Source: Thermoplasmata archaeon
GTDB lineage: Archaea; Thermoplasmatota; Thermoplasmata; RBG-16-68-12; SOIM01
Length of the DNA stretch: 64,000 bases
Direction of reading: 5' to 3'
Assembly (NCBI GenBank): GCA_023140195.1
Contig: JAGLME010000004.1
Location: 196,578 to 260,577 of the forward strand
The number at the start of each line of letters is the position of its first letter. Position 1 is the first letter of the stretch. A model generated the notes under the pieces. The model was not told where the DNA came from. It ran no database searches and saw only the letters and a program-made list of their open reading frames with translations. The position numbers were made by a program, and so were the translations under genes. Shown here piece after piece: positions 25,429 through 34,500 of the stretch.

Positions 25429-26546
25429 CAATCCTCACCTTTGGATAACCTAAAACACTGGGGGTCTGGTCCCCACAATAATCGGTCCTCCAAATCGGCA
25501 TTACTCAAGGCTTCAGTATTGGACATCAACCTCTGGGCAATGCACTTCCCTCTACATCTATCCAAATGAGTACAGGATTTGCATGGTCCCCTCATGTTTT
25601 TGTAGTCCTTCTTCACGAATTCCCGGATTGTGTTGAATGTACTGGAGCGCCATATTTCACTGAGCGTCTGTGTATAGATATTGCCTGCAACATGTCCTTC
25701 GATTCCTTTCCATGCAGGACAGAGGATGACATCACCACTGGGTAGTATCAACGGAGCATCTGAACCGGCCCTGCAATGATTCTCACAGTCATCCCCAATA
25801 GGGCTATCGCTTTTTGTGAGGAACTGGAAATCGATGGGATGACCTAGTCGGACCCCCATCTCTGTTCCATTAGTCTTATTCTTCTTCAAGATCACTCCTA
25901 ATGTTCTGTTCACCTCCGCAAACTCGGATTTGGAGTTGTAGAGTCCGAGATCACTACCCCTGCCCTGGGGAACAAATCTCAGGAAGTTCACAGAGCCAAA
26001 TGACTTGCTCAAACAGTAGTCGTATATCTCCTCGATGTACTCATAATTCATTTTGAAGGGTACTATATGTGCACCACAACTCAGGCCTTGTGAAGACAAA
26101 GCGTCAATGGAATTCTCGATCAGGCGAAATGATCCAGAGACGCCATTGATTCTCTCAGTCAAATCCTCGTGATGTCCTTGAACGTTTAAGAAGACCTTGG
26201 GATTCCCCCCGCCAACAAGGAGTCGTTTCGCTATATCCTTCGAAATGGGGGCTCTTTCACCGTCCTGGTTCTCGATTATTCCAGAGGTGTAGATAAGTAT
26301 CTCCAATTCCTCCTCCACAAGAAAACTGTAGAGATCCCAGAAAAAGGGGTATAGAAGTGTCTCCCCTCCTGAGAGCGAGATTACGTTCACCCCAAACTCT
26401 TTCTTGGCTTCCTTGATTGTGCGAATGAGATTGTTGTATTCGATGCAATCATAGTTGTCAATGGAGGCATTGCTACTGCAGTAGACGCAGTTCAATGCAC
26501 AACGGTGAGTTAGCTCAATGCTCAATTCAGAGAAGGCTTTGTTCAT
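25428..26546 (-). CDS. Radical SAM/SPASM protein
   Basis: 372 aa. ELTHRCALNCVYCSS is the CxxxCxxC cluster site, VISLSGGETLLYP the GGE motif. The C-terminal SPASM region shows NHCRAGSDAPLILPSGDVILC and GPCKSCTHLDRCRGKCIA, as in enzymes that modify peptides or proteins. The ATG follows GAAGG and overlaps the zinc-ribbon stop as ATGA; a start eight codons earlier is less likely. With a zinc ribbon before and a double DUF2284 after it, all overlapping, these three are one translational unit. Confidence 0.85.
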   Translation of the reverse strand: MNKAFSELSIELTHRCALNCVYCSSNASIDNYDCIEYNNLIRTIKEAKKEFGVNVISLSGGETLLYPFFWDLYSFLVEEELEILIYTSGIIENQDGERAPISKDIAKRLLVGGGNPKVFLNVQGHHEDLTERINGVSGSFRLIENSIDALSSQGLSCGAHIVPFKMNYEYIEEIYDYCLSKSFGSVNFLRFVPQGRGSDLGLYNSKSEFAEVNRTLGVILKKNKTNGTEMGVRLGHPIDFQFLTKSDSPIGDDCENHCRAGSDAPLILPSGDVILCPAWKGIEGHVAGNIYTQTLSEIWRSSTFNTIREFVKKDYKNMRGPCKSCTHLDRCRGKCIAQRLMSNTEALSNADLEDRLLWGPDPQCFRLSKGED

Positions 26547-26719
26547 TCTGCCTTCTGAGATTCCAACCACTCCTTTAGTCTTTTGTGTTCGTCGGCATCG
26601 AGGTCCTCATCCTTGACTATTATGAACTCATCTATGTTATCATTCCCGCAGAACTGGCATTTGGAAAAAAGGTGCAACCCCTTCGCGCCACTAACCACCT
26701 TCTTGCATTTAGTACACAT
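26543..26719 (-). CDS. Zinc-ribbon small protein
   Basis: 58 aa: MCTKCKKVVSGAKGLHLF then SKCQFCGNDNIDEF, that is CxxC...CxxC 19 residues apart, a rubredoxin-like or ribbon zinc site, followed by an acidic helix (KDEDLDADEHKRLKEWLESQ). It begins 18 bases after the preceding gene and its TGA overlaps the ATG of the radical SAM enzyme. Small partner, substrate or electron carrier are all possible. The clean cysteine spacing and the overlap make it a convincing gene in spite of its size. Confidence 0.7.
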   Translation of the reverse strand: MCTKCKKVVSGAKGLHLFSKCQFCGNDNIDEFIIVKDEDLDADEHKRLKEWLESQKAE

Positions 26720-26737
26720 TATTCCTATTGTTATCCC

Positions 26738-27601
26738 TCACTTAAGATATTCCTTCGCTATTTGGTCCAAAGCGTTCCTCGAGTATATCTTACTTCTGTA
26801 AATTCGATTCAGAACCATGAACCTGTCTGAGCCGGGATGAGTCCTATTGTATCGTTGAAAACGTCTCCAAACCGGACACTTCGAGTGTAGTTCACATGAA
26901 GTGCAGTGGTTCCTCCACTTTCTGATTTCGTGTTTGTCCTTAAAGAGCTCGACCAGCCTATTTGTCTCTGTTCTGTATTCCTCTTCGATATTGTCTTCTT
27001 CTTGAATCTTGTCTACAAGGTCATTGAGGTAATTGGCCATCTCTTCGTTCCACCACGACACACGATGACCCTGACTAAAAGGTCGACCTGTCAGTATTGA
27101 ACCCCTTTCCACTAAGTGAGAATGTTCAGCTTCAATGCCACACACAAATCCATGATTATTGAACATGGGAGTTCTCTGAAAGTAGGACCGTCCCACCTTG
27201 TAGAACCCTACTATGATCGACTCTCCAGTGACCCCGTCTCTGGTCCTTAGGACGATATACTTCTCATTACAGCTCGGTTGTCTGATGAGGCTCATCACAC
27301 CAGTCCGGTGACATATCGTATTGTAGGAGTGATCTTCGAAGGCGGGAAACTCAAAGTGAATCCTGTTCCCTGGATTATTGAAAAGAAACATGTTCCTAAT
27401 TGCGACGTGATTTGGCACATCGAGGTAACAGCCAGAGGGCAGACATGGGGATGAGTAGTAATAAAAAAGCACAATGTCCCTCTTCAAAGTCAGTCTATCC
27501 TCCTTGGATTCGGATATTGAATAATGGCAGATAGTTTTTTCTATGTTCAATACCACGCTTGGAATCATCTCAATAAAGAAGTCTCTCAAGGCCAGAATCA
27601 A
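26738..27601 (-). CDS. Unknown cysteine-containing protein, first gene of the DUF2284/radical SAM run
   Basis: 287 aa if the TTG is used, 276 if the first ATG (12th codon) is. Nothing upstream resembles a ribosome binding site, so the start is open. The C-terminal third has a cysteine/histidine group (NHCTSCELHSKCPVWRRF), like the zinc or Fe-S clusters of SPASM ends, but no radical SAM motif is present. The middle is rich in beta strands and aromatic residues. No family recognised. It ends 18 bases before the zinc-ribbon gene. Confidence 0.55.
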   Translation of the reverse strand: MILALRDFFIEMIPSVVLNIEKTICHYSISESKEDRLTLKRDIVLFYYYSSPCLPSGCYLDVPNHVAIRNMFLFNNPGNRIHFEFPAFEDHSYNTICHRTGVMSLIRQPSCNEKYIVLRTRDGVTGESIIVGFYKVGRSYFQRTPMFNNHGFVCGIEAEHSHLVERGSILTGRPFSQGHRVSWWNEEMANYLNDLVDKIQEEDNIEEEYRTETNRLVELFKDKHEIRKWRNHCTSCELHSKCPVWRRFQRYNRTHPGSDRFMVLNRIYRSKIYSRNALDQIAKEYLK

Positions 27602-27747
27602 GAAGGGACTTGTCTTCCGTGTTCACATAGTTCACTTCCATGTTTGCTCAATCATGACCTTTGTGTCACTTCATTTAGAGAACATACGTACTGAAGGTCA
27701 AATGACACGTGGTCAAGCCGACGGGCGGTTGTGAAGATTAGTTGATG

Positions 27748-29283
27748 TCAGAATCCAAACTCCTTCTTCAGTCTAGTCACTGACTCATTCTGATCATTGA
27801 TATCCAAATTGGGGAATCTCTTGGTAAGTTTCAAGAATGGGTCCAAGTCAATGTCCCTCCACGGTTTGTCATCTCCGTCGCGACCCTGAATGGTCACGTT
27901 GTAGAAGGACTTTCCTTGAATCTCCTTGGATTTTGATTTACCGTGTTCGTATTTCATAGAGAAGTTGCTTAACTCACTTCTGATTGTGAATCCGAAATCG
28001 AAAAGTCTATACTTCCCGCCGATTCCAGACCTCAGTGTCTTGTTGTATTTCTCGATGGCACGCAAAAAAAGGCCCACGAGCTTCCGATCCAAATGCTCCT
28101 TCGGATTCTCGATTACCTGATTGACAACTCCCTCTCTGGGGAGATCGAGAAGAATGGTGAATCTGATCTTGTCAGTTCCAAATTCATCAAGGTACAGCCT
28201 GTTGCTCTCAGTGAAAGGCAAGTTGATCCTCTCTTCTTGAATAGGGCGATGCCATTGCTGCATATCATCAAGAAGCATCAACAAGAAATGGAAATTGTCA
28301 ACTTTCAGATGATATATCTCCTCACATGAATGAGAAGCAATTGCTCTCAAGATTTCCCGACGTATCTGGAAGTAAAATGCATCTGTTTCATCCAGACGAG
28401 AACCCTCCTCAAGCACGTAATCTGATTCCAAGAAATATACAAGATTCCTCATTAGAAGAATGCAGCCTACGAGGCCATGGTTGAAGTTCTCAAAGGCTCT
28501 GGAGAATTTCAAATAGAACTTCGGTTGTAAGTGGATTTGATATGACTTTCCCATAGCATTCGAAGGTTCCTCAGACAAAATTAGTTTTGAGCTAATGAAT
28601 CTGACAATGAAGTCATCTATGAACCTATTCTGTGAGGGGAAGGCAAATGCGAATTCCTGAACATTGAGCTTTCCAAACCACTTCATCATTTCACGCACAG
28701 AAGCATTGACTCTGTCAAGCTTCTCCAAGGGTATTCCAAGATCGTGTGTGAGTGCAATTATACACCACATTGCTTCTTTGACGTCTGCATAGCTCCCGTC
28801 CTTCGGATAGGTCAACTCATCTGGAGATGGAAGGATTCTGATCCAATCAAACCCAGAAGACACCCGTTTCCTAATGATGTATTCTCCCAATATGAAAACT
28901 CTCAGTACGTGAGAAACATGTGACCGGTAATACCTTCCGGAGCCGAACAGTACGTCCTCAAACTTCCGAAACTCCTCAAAGTACTCCTCCAGTCTGTCAA
29001 CGCCGTGTATCATCGTGTCATGAATCTCCTCTCTTTGGTCTTCGTGTTTGAGATAAAGCACGGCATCGCCCAGCAATTCTTTCCAAAGAGCGGATACTGT
29101 CTGAGGCCTAACAAGTGACAAGTCATCAACTTCCATCTTCGATACAATGTCCAATGAAGTTTTGTGCGTGGTTCCCATAAGTTCTTTCTTGATTTCTGAA
29201 GACTGAACCACAAATTGCATCTGTTCAACGTTCTTCTTGAACCATTGAAGGAGTATCTTCTCAGATATCTCGGTTTGCTCCAT
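27748..29283 (-). CDS. HD-domain phosphohydrolase-like protein
   Basis: 511 aa from the ATG placed after AAGGAGGG, one of the best ribosome binding sites here; the open frame upstream is not used. YYRSHVSHVLRVFILGEYII and IIALTHDLGIPLEKLD provide the H...HD metal ligands of the HD superfamily, and ASHSCEEIYHL a later histidine. HD proteins of the 'RdH..H...VFllG' type are frequent in archaeal accessory regions; they may hydrolyse nucleotides. The C-terminal 200 residues are of unknown fold. It is in the same direction as the radical SAM run, 146 bases upstream, and may be part of it. Confidence 0.65.
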   Translation of the reverse strand: MEQTEISEKILLQWFKKNVEQMQFVVQSSEIKKELMGTTHKTSLDIVSKMEVDDLSLVRPQTVSALWKELLGDAVLYLKHEDQREEIHDTMIHGVDRLEEYFEEFRKFEDVLFGSGRYYRSHVSHVLRVFILGEYIIRKRVSSGFDWIRILPSPDELTYPKDGSYADVKEAMWCIIALTHDLGIPLEKLDRVNASVREMMKWFGKLNVQEFAFAFPSQNRFIDDFIVRFISSKLILSEEPSNAMGKSYQIHLQPKFYLKFSRAFENFNHGLVGCILLMRNLVYFLESDYVLEEGSRLDETDAFYFQIRREILRAIASHSCEEIYHLKVDNFHFLLMLLDDMQQWHRPIQEERINLPFTESNRLYLDEFGTDKIRFTILLDLPREGVVNQVIENPKEHLDRKLVGLFLRAIEKYNKTLRSGIGGKYRLFDFGFTIRSELSNFSMKYEHGKSKSKEIQGKSFYNVTIQGRDGDDKPWRDIDLDPFLKLTKRFPNLDINDQNESVTRLKKEFGF

Positions 29284-29578
29284 CGTTTCCCTCCTTTTGA
29301 GTTCGAGTAAGTTCGAGCGAGTTATAGTTGTTTGGTCAAACAAATTCCCCAAGTGGGAATTGACTAGGATCGAATTGAAGTCAAAAGCACACCTGTCCGC
29401 GAACCGAAGGAAGATTGTCACTTCCTAAGCAGATGAATCCCAATGTCCAGATACTGTTTCTCTAACATCTCCGGCAATCAGATCCCTGGAGATGGCTTTC
29501 AGTAAGAGATTCTGAGATATCGCCTAGGAAACCCTTTTACCACCCCAACCCAATCCATCCACCCCAGGGAACACCCAA

Positions 29579-30049
29579 ATGGAGGAGACCACCAGCCACA
29601 CCAAGATACTCATAGTCCTACCACTAATCCTAGCAATCCTGCTCTCACCCCAAACCACCGCCTACTCCAACGGCGGCTACTCCGCCGACCCGTCCAACCC
29701 CGACTATGGCACCCACGACTACATCGCCCAACACGCCCTGGACTGGCTCCCGGACAACGAGAAGAGATACATCTCCGACAACCTCGACGACTACCTGTAC
29801 GGCACAGAGCTCCCGGACAACGGCGCCGCACCGGACGGCATCGGCGACAGCTTCAACCACCACGTCTACTTCTACTCGACCGGCGGCCTGCAGGACGACA
29901 TATCCGCTTCCAGAGCCCAGGAGGAGTACGACGAGGTCATCGACCGCCTCGGGAGCGGGAACGACTGCCCCCTCAATCCTAAGAGAATCAAACTCTCCGC
30001 TCTAGCCCTATTTACTCCTACCTCGCCCTTTTCTTCTTCCTTTCTTTGA
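29579..30049 (+). pseudogene. Truncated zinc-dependent phospholipase C gene (N-terminal third)
   Basis: Signal peptide (ILIVLPLILAILLS) and the start of the zinc-PLC domain (YGTHDYIAQHALDWLPDNE, SFNHHVYFYSTGG) up to YDEVIDRLGSG. After that the homology to the complete gene at 46.7 kb ends and about 28 unrelated residues follow, read through the antisense of the beta-helix gene's tail, to a stop. The second half of the zinc site (H..VD...H, EAHHSDYE) is missing, so it cannot be active. The two stops overlap by 42 bases. Confidence 0.75.
29657..29962 (+). repeat. Direct repeat, copy 1 (phospholipase C segment)
   Basis: About 306 bases that match the segment at 46.8 kb with few differences by eye and in the same orientation. 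The copies bracket the whole set of minus-strand surface genes, about 17 kb apart. The repeat is richer in G and C than the sequence around it. Confidence 0.8.
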
Positions 30050-31546
30050 ACGAGATTCCTGATCCTTTCTTCTCCGCTGAACAAGCAGGAACACCAGTAC
30101 ACTCACGATTGCCAGCACGATAATGACTGCAAGAGTCACGAGCCAACCCCAAAATCCGCCATTCGAACCATCGCCATCTGTTACCTCTAACTCGGTGAAG
30201 GTCTCAACATGAGTGGAGCTCATATCCACATCCCTCGGATTGTCAATAAAGGTCAAGTCATCAAAGAAGACGACAACATGAGTCGGATTGTTCGTCGGAA
30301 TGCTCGATCCAGAATAGACCCTATCAGTCATCAACCTTGGCTCAGTCAGACCATCTTCTCCGGAGTATTCGGTATGAATGTTCCCTCCATCGTCCTCGTC
30401 GCTTATATTCACGGACGCCCCCCCTATCAGGTAACCACTCACATTCTCCACCATAACGGTCAGGTAGTTCTTCACAATCAGCGTCGAGGTCCCATCCACC
30501 GAGACCTTAGTCATCTCAAATGTCGAGTTAATCGATGTTGCGTGTGAGTTCGTCTCAAGCTCAAAGGAGTATTGAGTAGATTGGAGAATGGAAGAGTCGA
30601 CAACTTCGAGAGTGGATCCATCATCCAATCCCAACCCCACGAAGTTGAACCGAATGATGTTCTCGGACACCGTCAAAGTTGAATCATCGGCCTCGATGCC
30701 AATCGTGTTGTCGGAAACGATGTTCTCCGAGATCTCCGCATTGGACATCACACACCATATACCAGACTTCGCGTTCGCATGGATCTCGTTGCCTTCGATG
30801 AATGGATGGGACGCTGATTGAGCCACGATCCCCTCCTCATTGAACGAGATGTCGTTGTTGATTATCTGAGATGAGGAATCATTGAGCACTATGCCCATGC
30901 CGTTGTATGTGATCTCGTTGCCTTCGATCCAGGCGTCGGATGCAGTCAGATCCACGCCGTTCGTGTTCTGCGTCAGGACGTTGCCAGATATGTGTGCGGA
31001 TCCCTGATAGACCTTGACACCAATGCCAGAATGAGTTATCGTGCTGTCCCGGATGCTTGAGTACGATTGAAATGCGTCAATGCCTTTGTAAAGGGAGTGG
31101 GAGATGGAGCTGTTGGCCATGTCGAAGGAGGATTGCTCGGCATATAGTCCGGTCCTTGCGTAGAAGATGTCGACATACTGGAGCACATTACTACTGCTCG
31201 TGGATGTGAATTTGATGTGGTCCCAATCGCCTGGTGAAGGTGAAGCTGTGCCGCTGGTGAACGTAACCGCTTTCACATTGGTCCCATTGACCAGCAACGT
31301 CCCGTCGACCACTATGCTGTAGAACCCATCAAACTCCACTGACGCTCCCTCTTCGACGGTCAAGGTCGACCCTTGAGCCACGTGGATGGTCTTCATGATG
31401 ACGTACGGGCTGCCTGCCTCAGTCCAGGTCGTATCTGCCATCACATCCGTGTCTACGGTAGTCCCTGCCACTGATCTTGGAACTAACACAAATATGAGAG
31501 TGGAGGCAAGAACTGAACACACGAGCAAGGAAATGGCTTTTCTCAT
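30008..31546 (-). CDS. Secreted right-handed beta-helix surface protein with membrane anchor
   Basis: 512 aa. A signal peptide (MRKAISLLVCSVLASTLIFVLVP) is followed by about 300 residues of repeated NosD/PbH1-like turns (DSTITHSGIGVKVYQGSAH, GNVLTQNTNGVDL, GNEITYNGMGIVL, NNDISFNEEGIV, GNEIHANAKSGIW and so on). A beta-sandwich-like part follows, then one transmembrane helix (WLVTLAVIIVLAIVSVLVFLL) and a strongly basic tail (RRRKDQESRSKKGRRKGRG). ATG after GTGAGG. Only 41 bases separate it from the giant protein gene, so they are probably one transcript. Beta-helix proteins bind or degrade polysaccharides, but no catalytic motif is visible. Confidence 0.85.
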   Translation of the reverse strand: MRKAISLLVCSVLASTLIFVLVPRSVAGTTVDTDVMADTTWTEAGSPYVIMKTIHVAQGSTLTVEEGASVEFDGFYSIVVDGTLLVNGTNVKAVTFTSGTASPSPGDWDHIKFTSTSSSNVLQYVDIFYARTGLYAEQSSFDMANSSISHSLYKGIDAFQSYSSIRDSTITHSGIGVKVYQGSAHISGNVLTQNTNGVDLTASDAWIEGNEITYNGMGIVLNDSSSQIINNDISFNEEGIVAQSASHPFIEGNEIHANAKSGIWCVMSNAEISENIVSDNTIGIEADDSTLTVSENIIRFNFVGLGLDDGSTLEVVDSSILQSTQYSFELETNSHATSINSTFEMTKVSVDGTSTLIVKNYLTVMVENVSGYLIGGASVNISDEDDGGNIHTEYSGEDGLTEPRLMTDRVYSGSSIPTNNPTHVVVFFDDLTFIDNPRDVDMSSTHVETFTELEVTDGDGSNGGFWGWLVTLAVIIVLAIVSVLVFLLVQRRRKDQESRSKKGRRKGRGRSK

Positions 31547-31587
31547 CGGCCTCACGTTCTGAGTTCCGAATGATTGGGGAAGTATAC

Positions 31588-34500
31588 CTATTTTTTCTTC
31601 TTTTTCTTCTCTTCGGGTTTCCCTTTGTTGTCCTTGTCGTTCCCGTTTCCTTGAGGGGTTGGATCGTCGGTGTCGGCCTGACCTTCTGGATTGTCCTTAT
31701 CATCCTTATTCTCGTCCTTGCCTTGATTGCCTTTGTCGTCCTTTTCCTTGTCGTTTCCAGGTTTATCGTCGTCTATGTGAATTCCACATCCACACGTGCC
31801 GTTTCCAGTGACAAATGACCCTGTCTGATCTATGACCGCAGTGTAGATGACCACGGTCTGCCCTCCATCGTCATCCGCGATGGTCAGGGTCACGACATAC
31901 GTCCCCGTCCCGGAATAGGCATGCGTGGCGACATCCCTGACGAAGAACGGGAAGTTCCCACCGAATTGCGAAGGATACGGATCTGGACCGACATTGTCAT
32001 TGTAGTAGATGCGAGTCTCATTGAAACCATCACCCCAATCCCAATGGAATGTCAGGTCATCGCTTCCTGGGTCGGTTGCCACTCCGATGAATGTCAGCGT
32101 CATCTGGTTCAGGGTCGAAGTGAAGTCGATATCGCAGCTTTGGACCGGGCCTCCGTGCCTGACGTTGAACGTGTGGTGCACCTTGGTGCTATTCGAGCCT
32201 TCAACATCTAGAATCACCCAGACCGGATTCGCGCCCCAGATTTGACCGTTGATGGGCATGCCATCCGCTCTCGCGTCGAACGTCAGGTTCACGATGTAGC
32301 TCTTGCCCAGTGACACATGGAACGCAATGCTCTTACTCTGTTTGTCCGGGTCGCCCGGATAGCGTTCGATCTCCACGTAGCCAATTGCCACGCCATCCTC
32401 ATAGACCCTCATCCCTACGTTGTGCCACTTCTCACCGGCCACCCTTAGCGTAAGTGTCGCGTCTATGTAGACCGACTCGATGGAAGCCTCGGGATCGACG
32501 TTGCCAACGGTGACGACCAAGGTGTCGGTGGCATTGGCGAAGTCGTCGTCCATCACCTGCAATGTCACCAGATTCACACTGTCATCCGAGAATACGAATG
32601 TTGCGTACGGGGAAGTGGTAATAGAATTCCACACGCTGTCGTTATCGAAGTCCCAGTAGTAAGTCAGGTATGGAATGTCATCGGTCGGGTTATTATCGAT
32701 ATCGGTTGACCCTGAGGCATCGAAGTGGACCATGTCGCCCTCATCGACCGTCTGGTCGGCTCCGGCATTCACCTCGGGAGGTCGGTTCAGGATGGTGAGG
32801 ATTCCGTTTGTTTCAGTTGGATTGTATCTTGAATCGCCATTGAAACTGACTCGGATTGTGTGCTCACCGTCATCAAAGGGCGGAACTGGATAGGTTACAT
32901 TGTCAGTGAACTGGAAGGTCAGTGGGACCACTGGGTCGCCTTCGAAGTCAAGTGTGTATTGTGCAAGAGGAATATAGGATCCGTCGTCTGGGTTGTAGAA
33001 GTCCAAATAGACCGTTTTCGGTTCGTCTGATTGATGTAGGAGCACCTCATCATCATTGTCCAGCAAGAGTACATAGGTCGTAACCTCCTCTCCGTACATC
33101 ACCGTGCAACTTGGATCTAGGAGAATCGTATCTTCCTTGATGACTGTGAGTTCGCCCTGACTGATGGCTGAGTTGTATCTGCTGTCGCCATCGAACCTTA
33201 TTCTCATGTCGTACGATCCTGGTAAGGGATCGAAGTCGTCAGGTATTGAGAAGTTGAACGTTCCAATCACCCCAGTCAAGTTCTGGATGTCAAGAATTGT
33301 CCAATTAGACGCTCCAGACCGATACTCCAAGTACATCGTTTTGATTTCATCCTCTTGATGCAGGATCTGACTTCCATCATCATCGGTCACGCTTACACTG
33401 ACAATCAAATCGTCAGAGTACACGATTGTACCATTGGGTTCCGAGATTGCGACGTCTTCCTTCAGAACCGTCAGTGTTCCAGCGTTTGATGCCGTATTGT
33501 ACCGATTATCGCCATAGTAGATGACCCGTATCTCATACGTACCGGCAGGTTCGTCGAAATTGCTGTGAGGTGTCTCGAGTTGGAAGTCGAGTTCAAAGTC
33601 CGAACCCGAACTAAGCGTATCCTGAGATATCACAATCCACGTTCCGTTATTGTTGTATTCTAGATAGACCGTCTTGGGCGTGTCAGCTTGGTGAAGCAGA
33701 ACCTCTCCATCATTGTCAAGCATGGTTACTTTGATGACCGTATCATCAGAGTAGGTAACCGTCCCACTCGGATCGGAGAGTACGGAATCCTCTCTCAATA
33801 CAATGAGCGACCCGTAGGATTCGGTTGAATTGTAGTAGTCGTCTCCCACGAATCTGAAGCGAAGTTCATACGTTCCAGAGGGCAAGTCAAGACCTACCTG
33901 TGGCATACTGAGGGGGAATTCCAGTTGATGGGCCGAGTCGTCACTTGAGTTCAAGATATTGGCGGATATCGGTGTCCAATTCCCGCCATCCCAGTATTCC
34001 AACACAACCACCTTTGGAGCATCTTGTTGATGAACCAGTGTCTCGTTATCATCATCGAGCAGTGTTCCATTGATGACCGTACTGTCTGAATACACGATGG
34101 TGGCGTAAGGTTCGGAGAGGACCGCGTTCTCTCTCCAGATGTAGACCGTACAGTTGGAAACGCCAACACCATGGTCATCGTCCGTGACTGTCAGAGTGAC
34201 CGAATAGACCCCTTGTGCGGAATAAGAATGCAACACGACCTCGCCGACGGCACTCTTCCCATCGCCGAAGTTCCATTCGTAGGTATGAGTATCATTCCCC
34301 GGGTCAATGGCTGAACCTACGAAAATGAGCTCAATGCCCACATGATCCGTTCTATCGGGACCTGCATCTGCAACTGGGTCAACGTTCTTCACTTCCAGAG
34401 TTGTGTAGACGACGCTAATGCCGCCCCCGTTATCCGTAACCCTGAGACCCACCTTTCCGTCGTAGTCGTCAGACCAATTCCCTGAGGGGTTCGGGCCTGC

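Noticed and set aside
29610-29863. Arginine- and valine-rich antisense frames over the truncated phospholipase copy
   Set aside because: Same cause as for the intact copy; the composition is that of a shadow frame.
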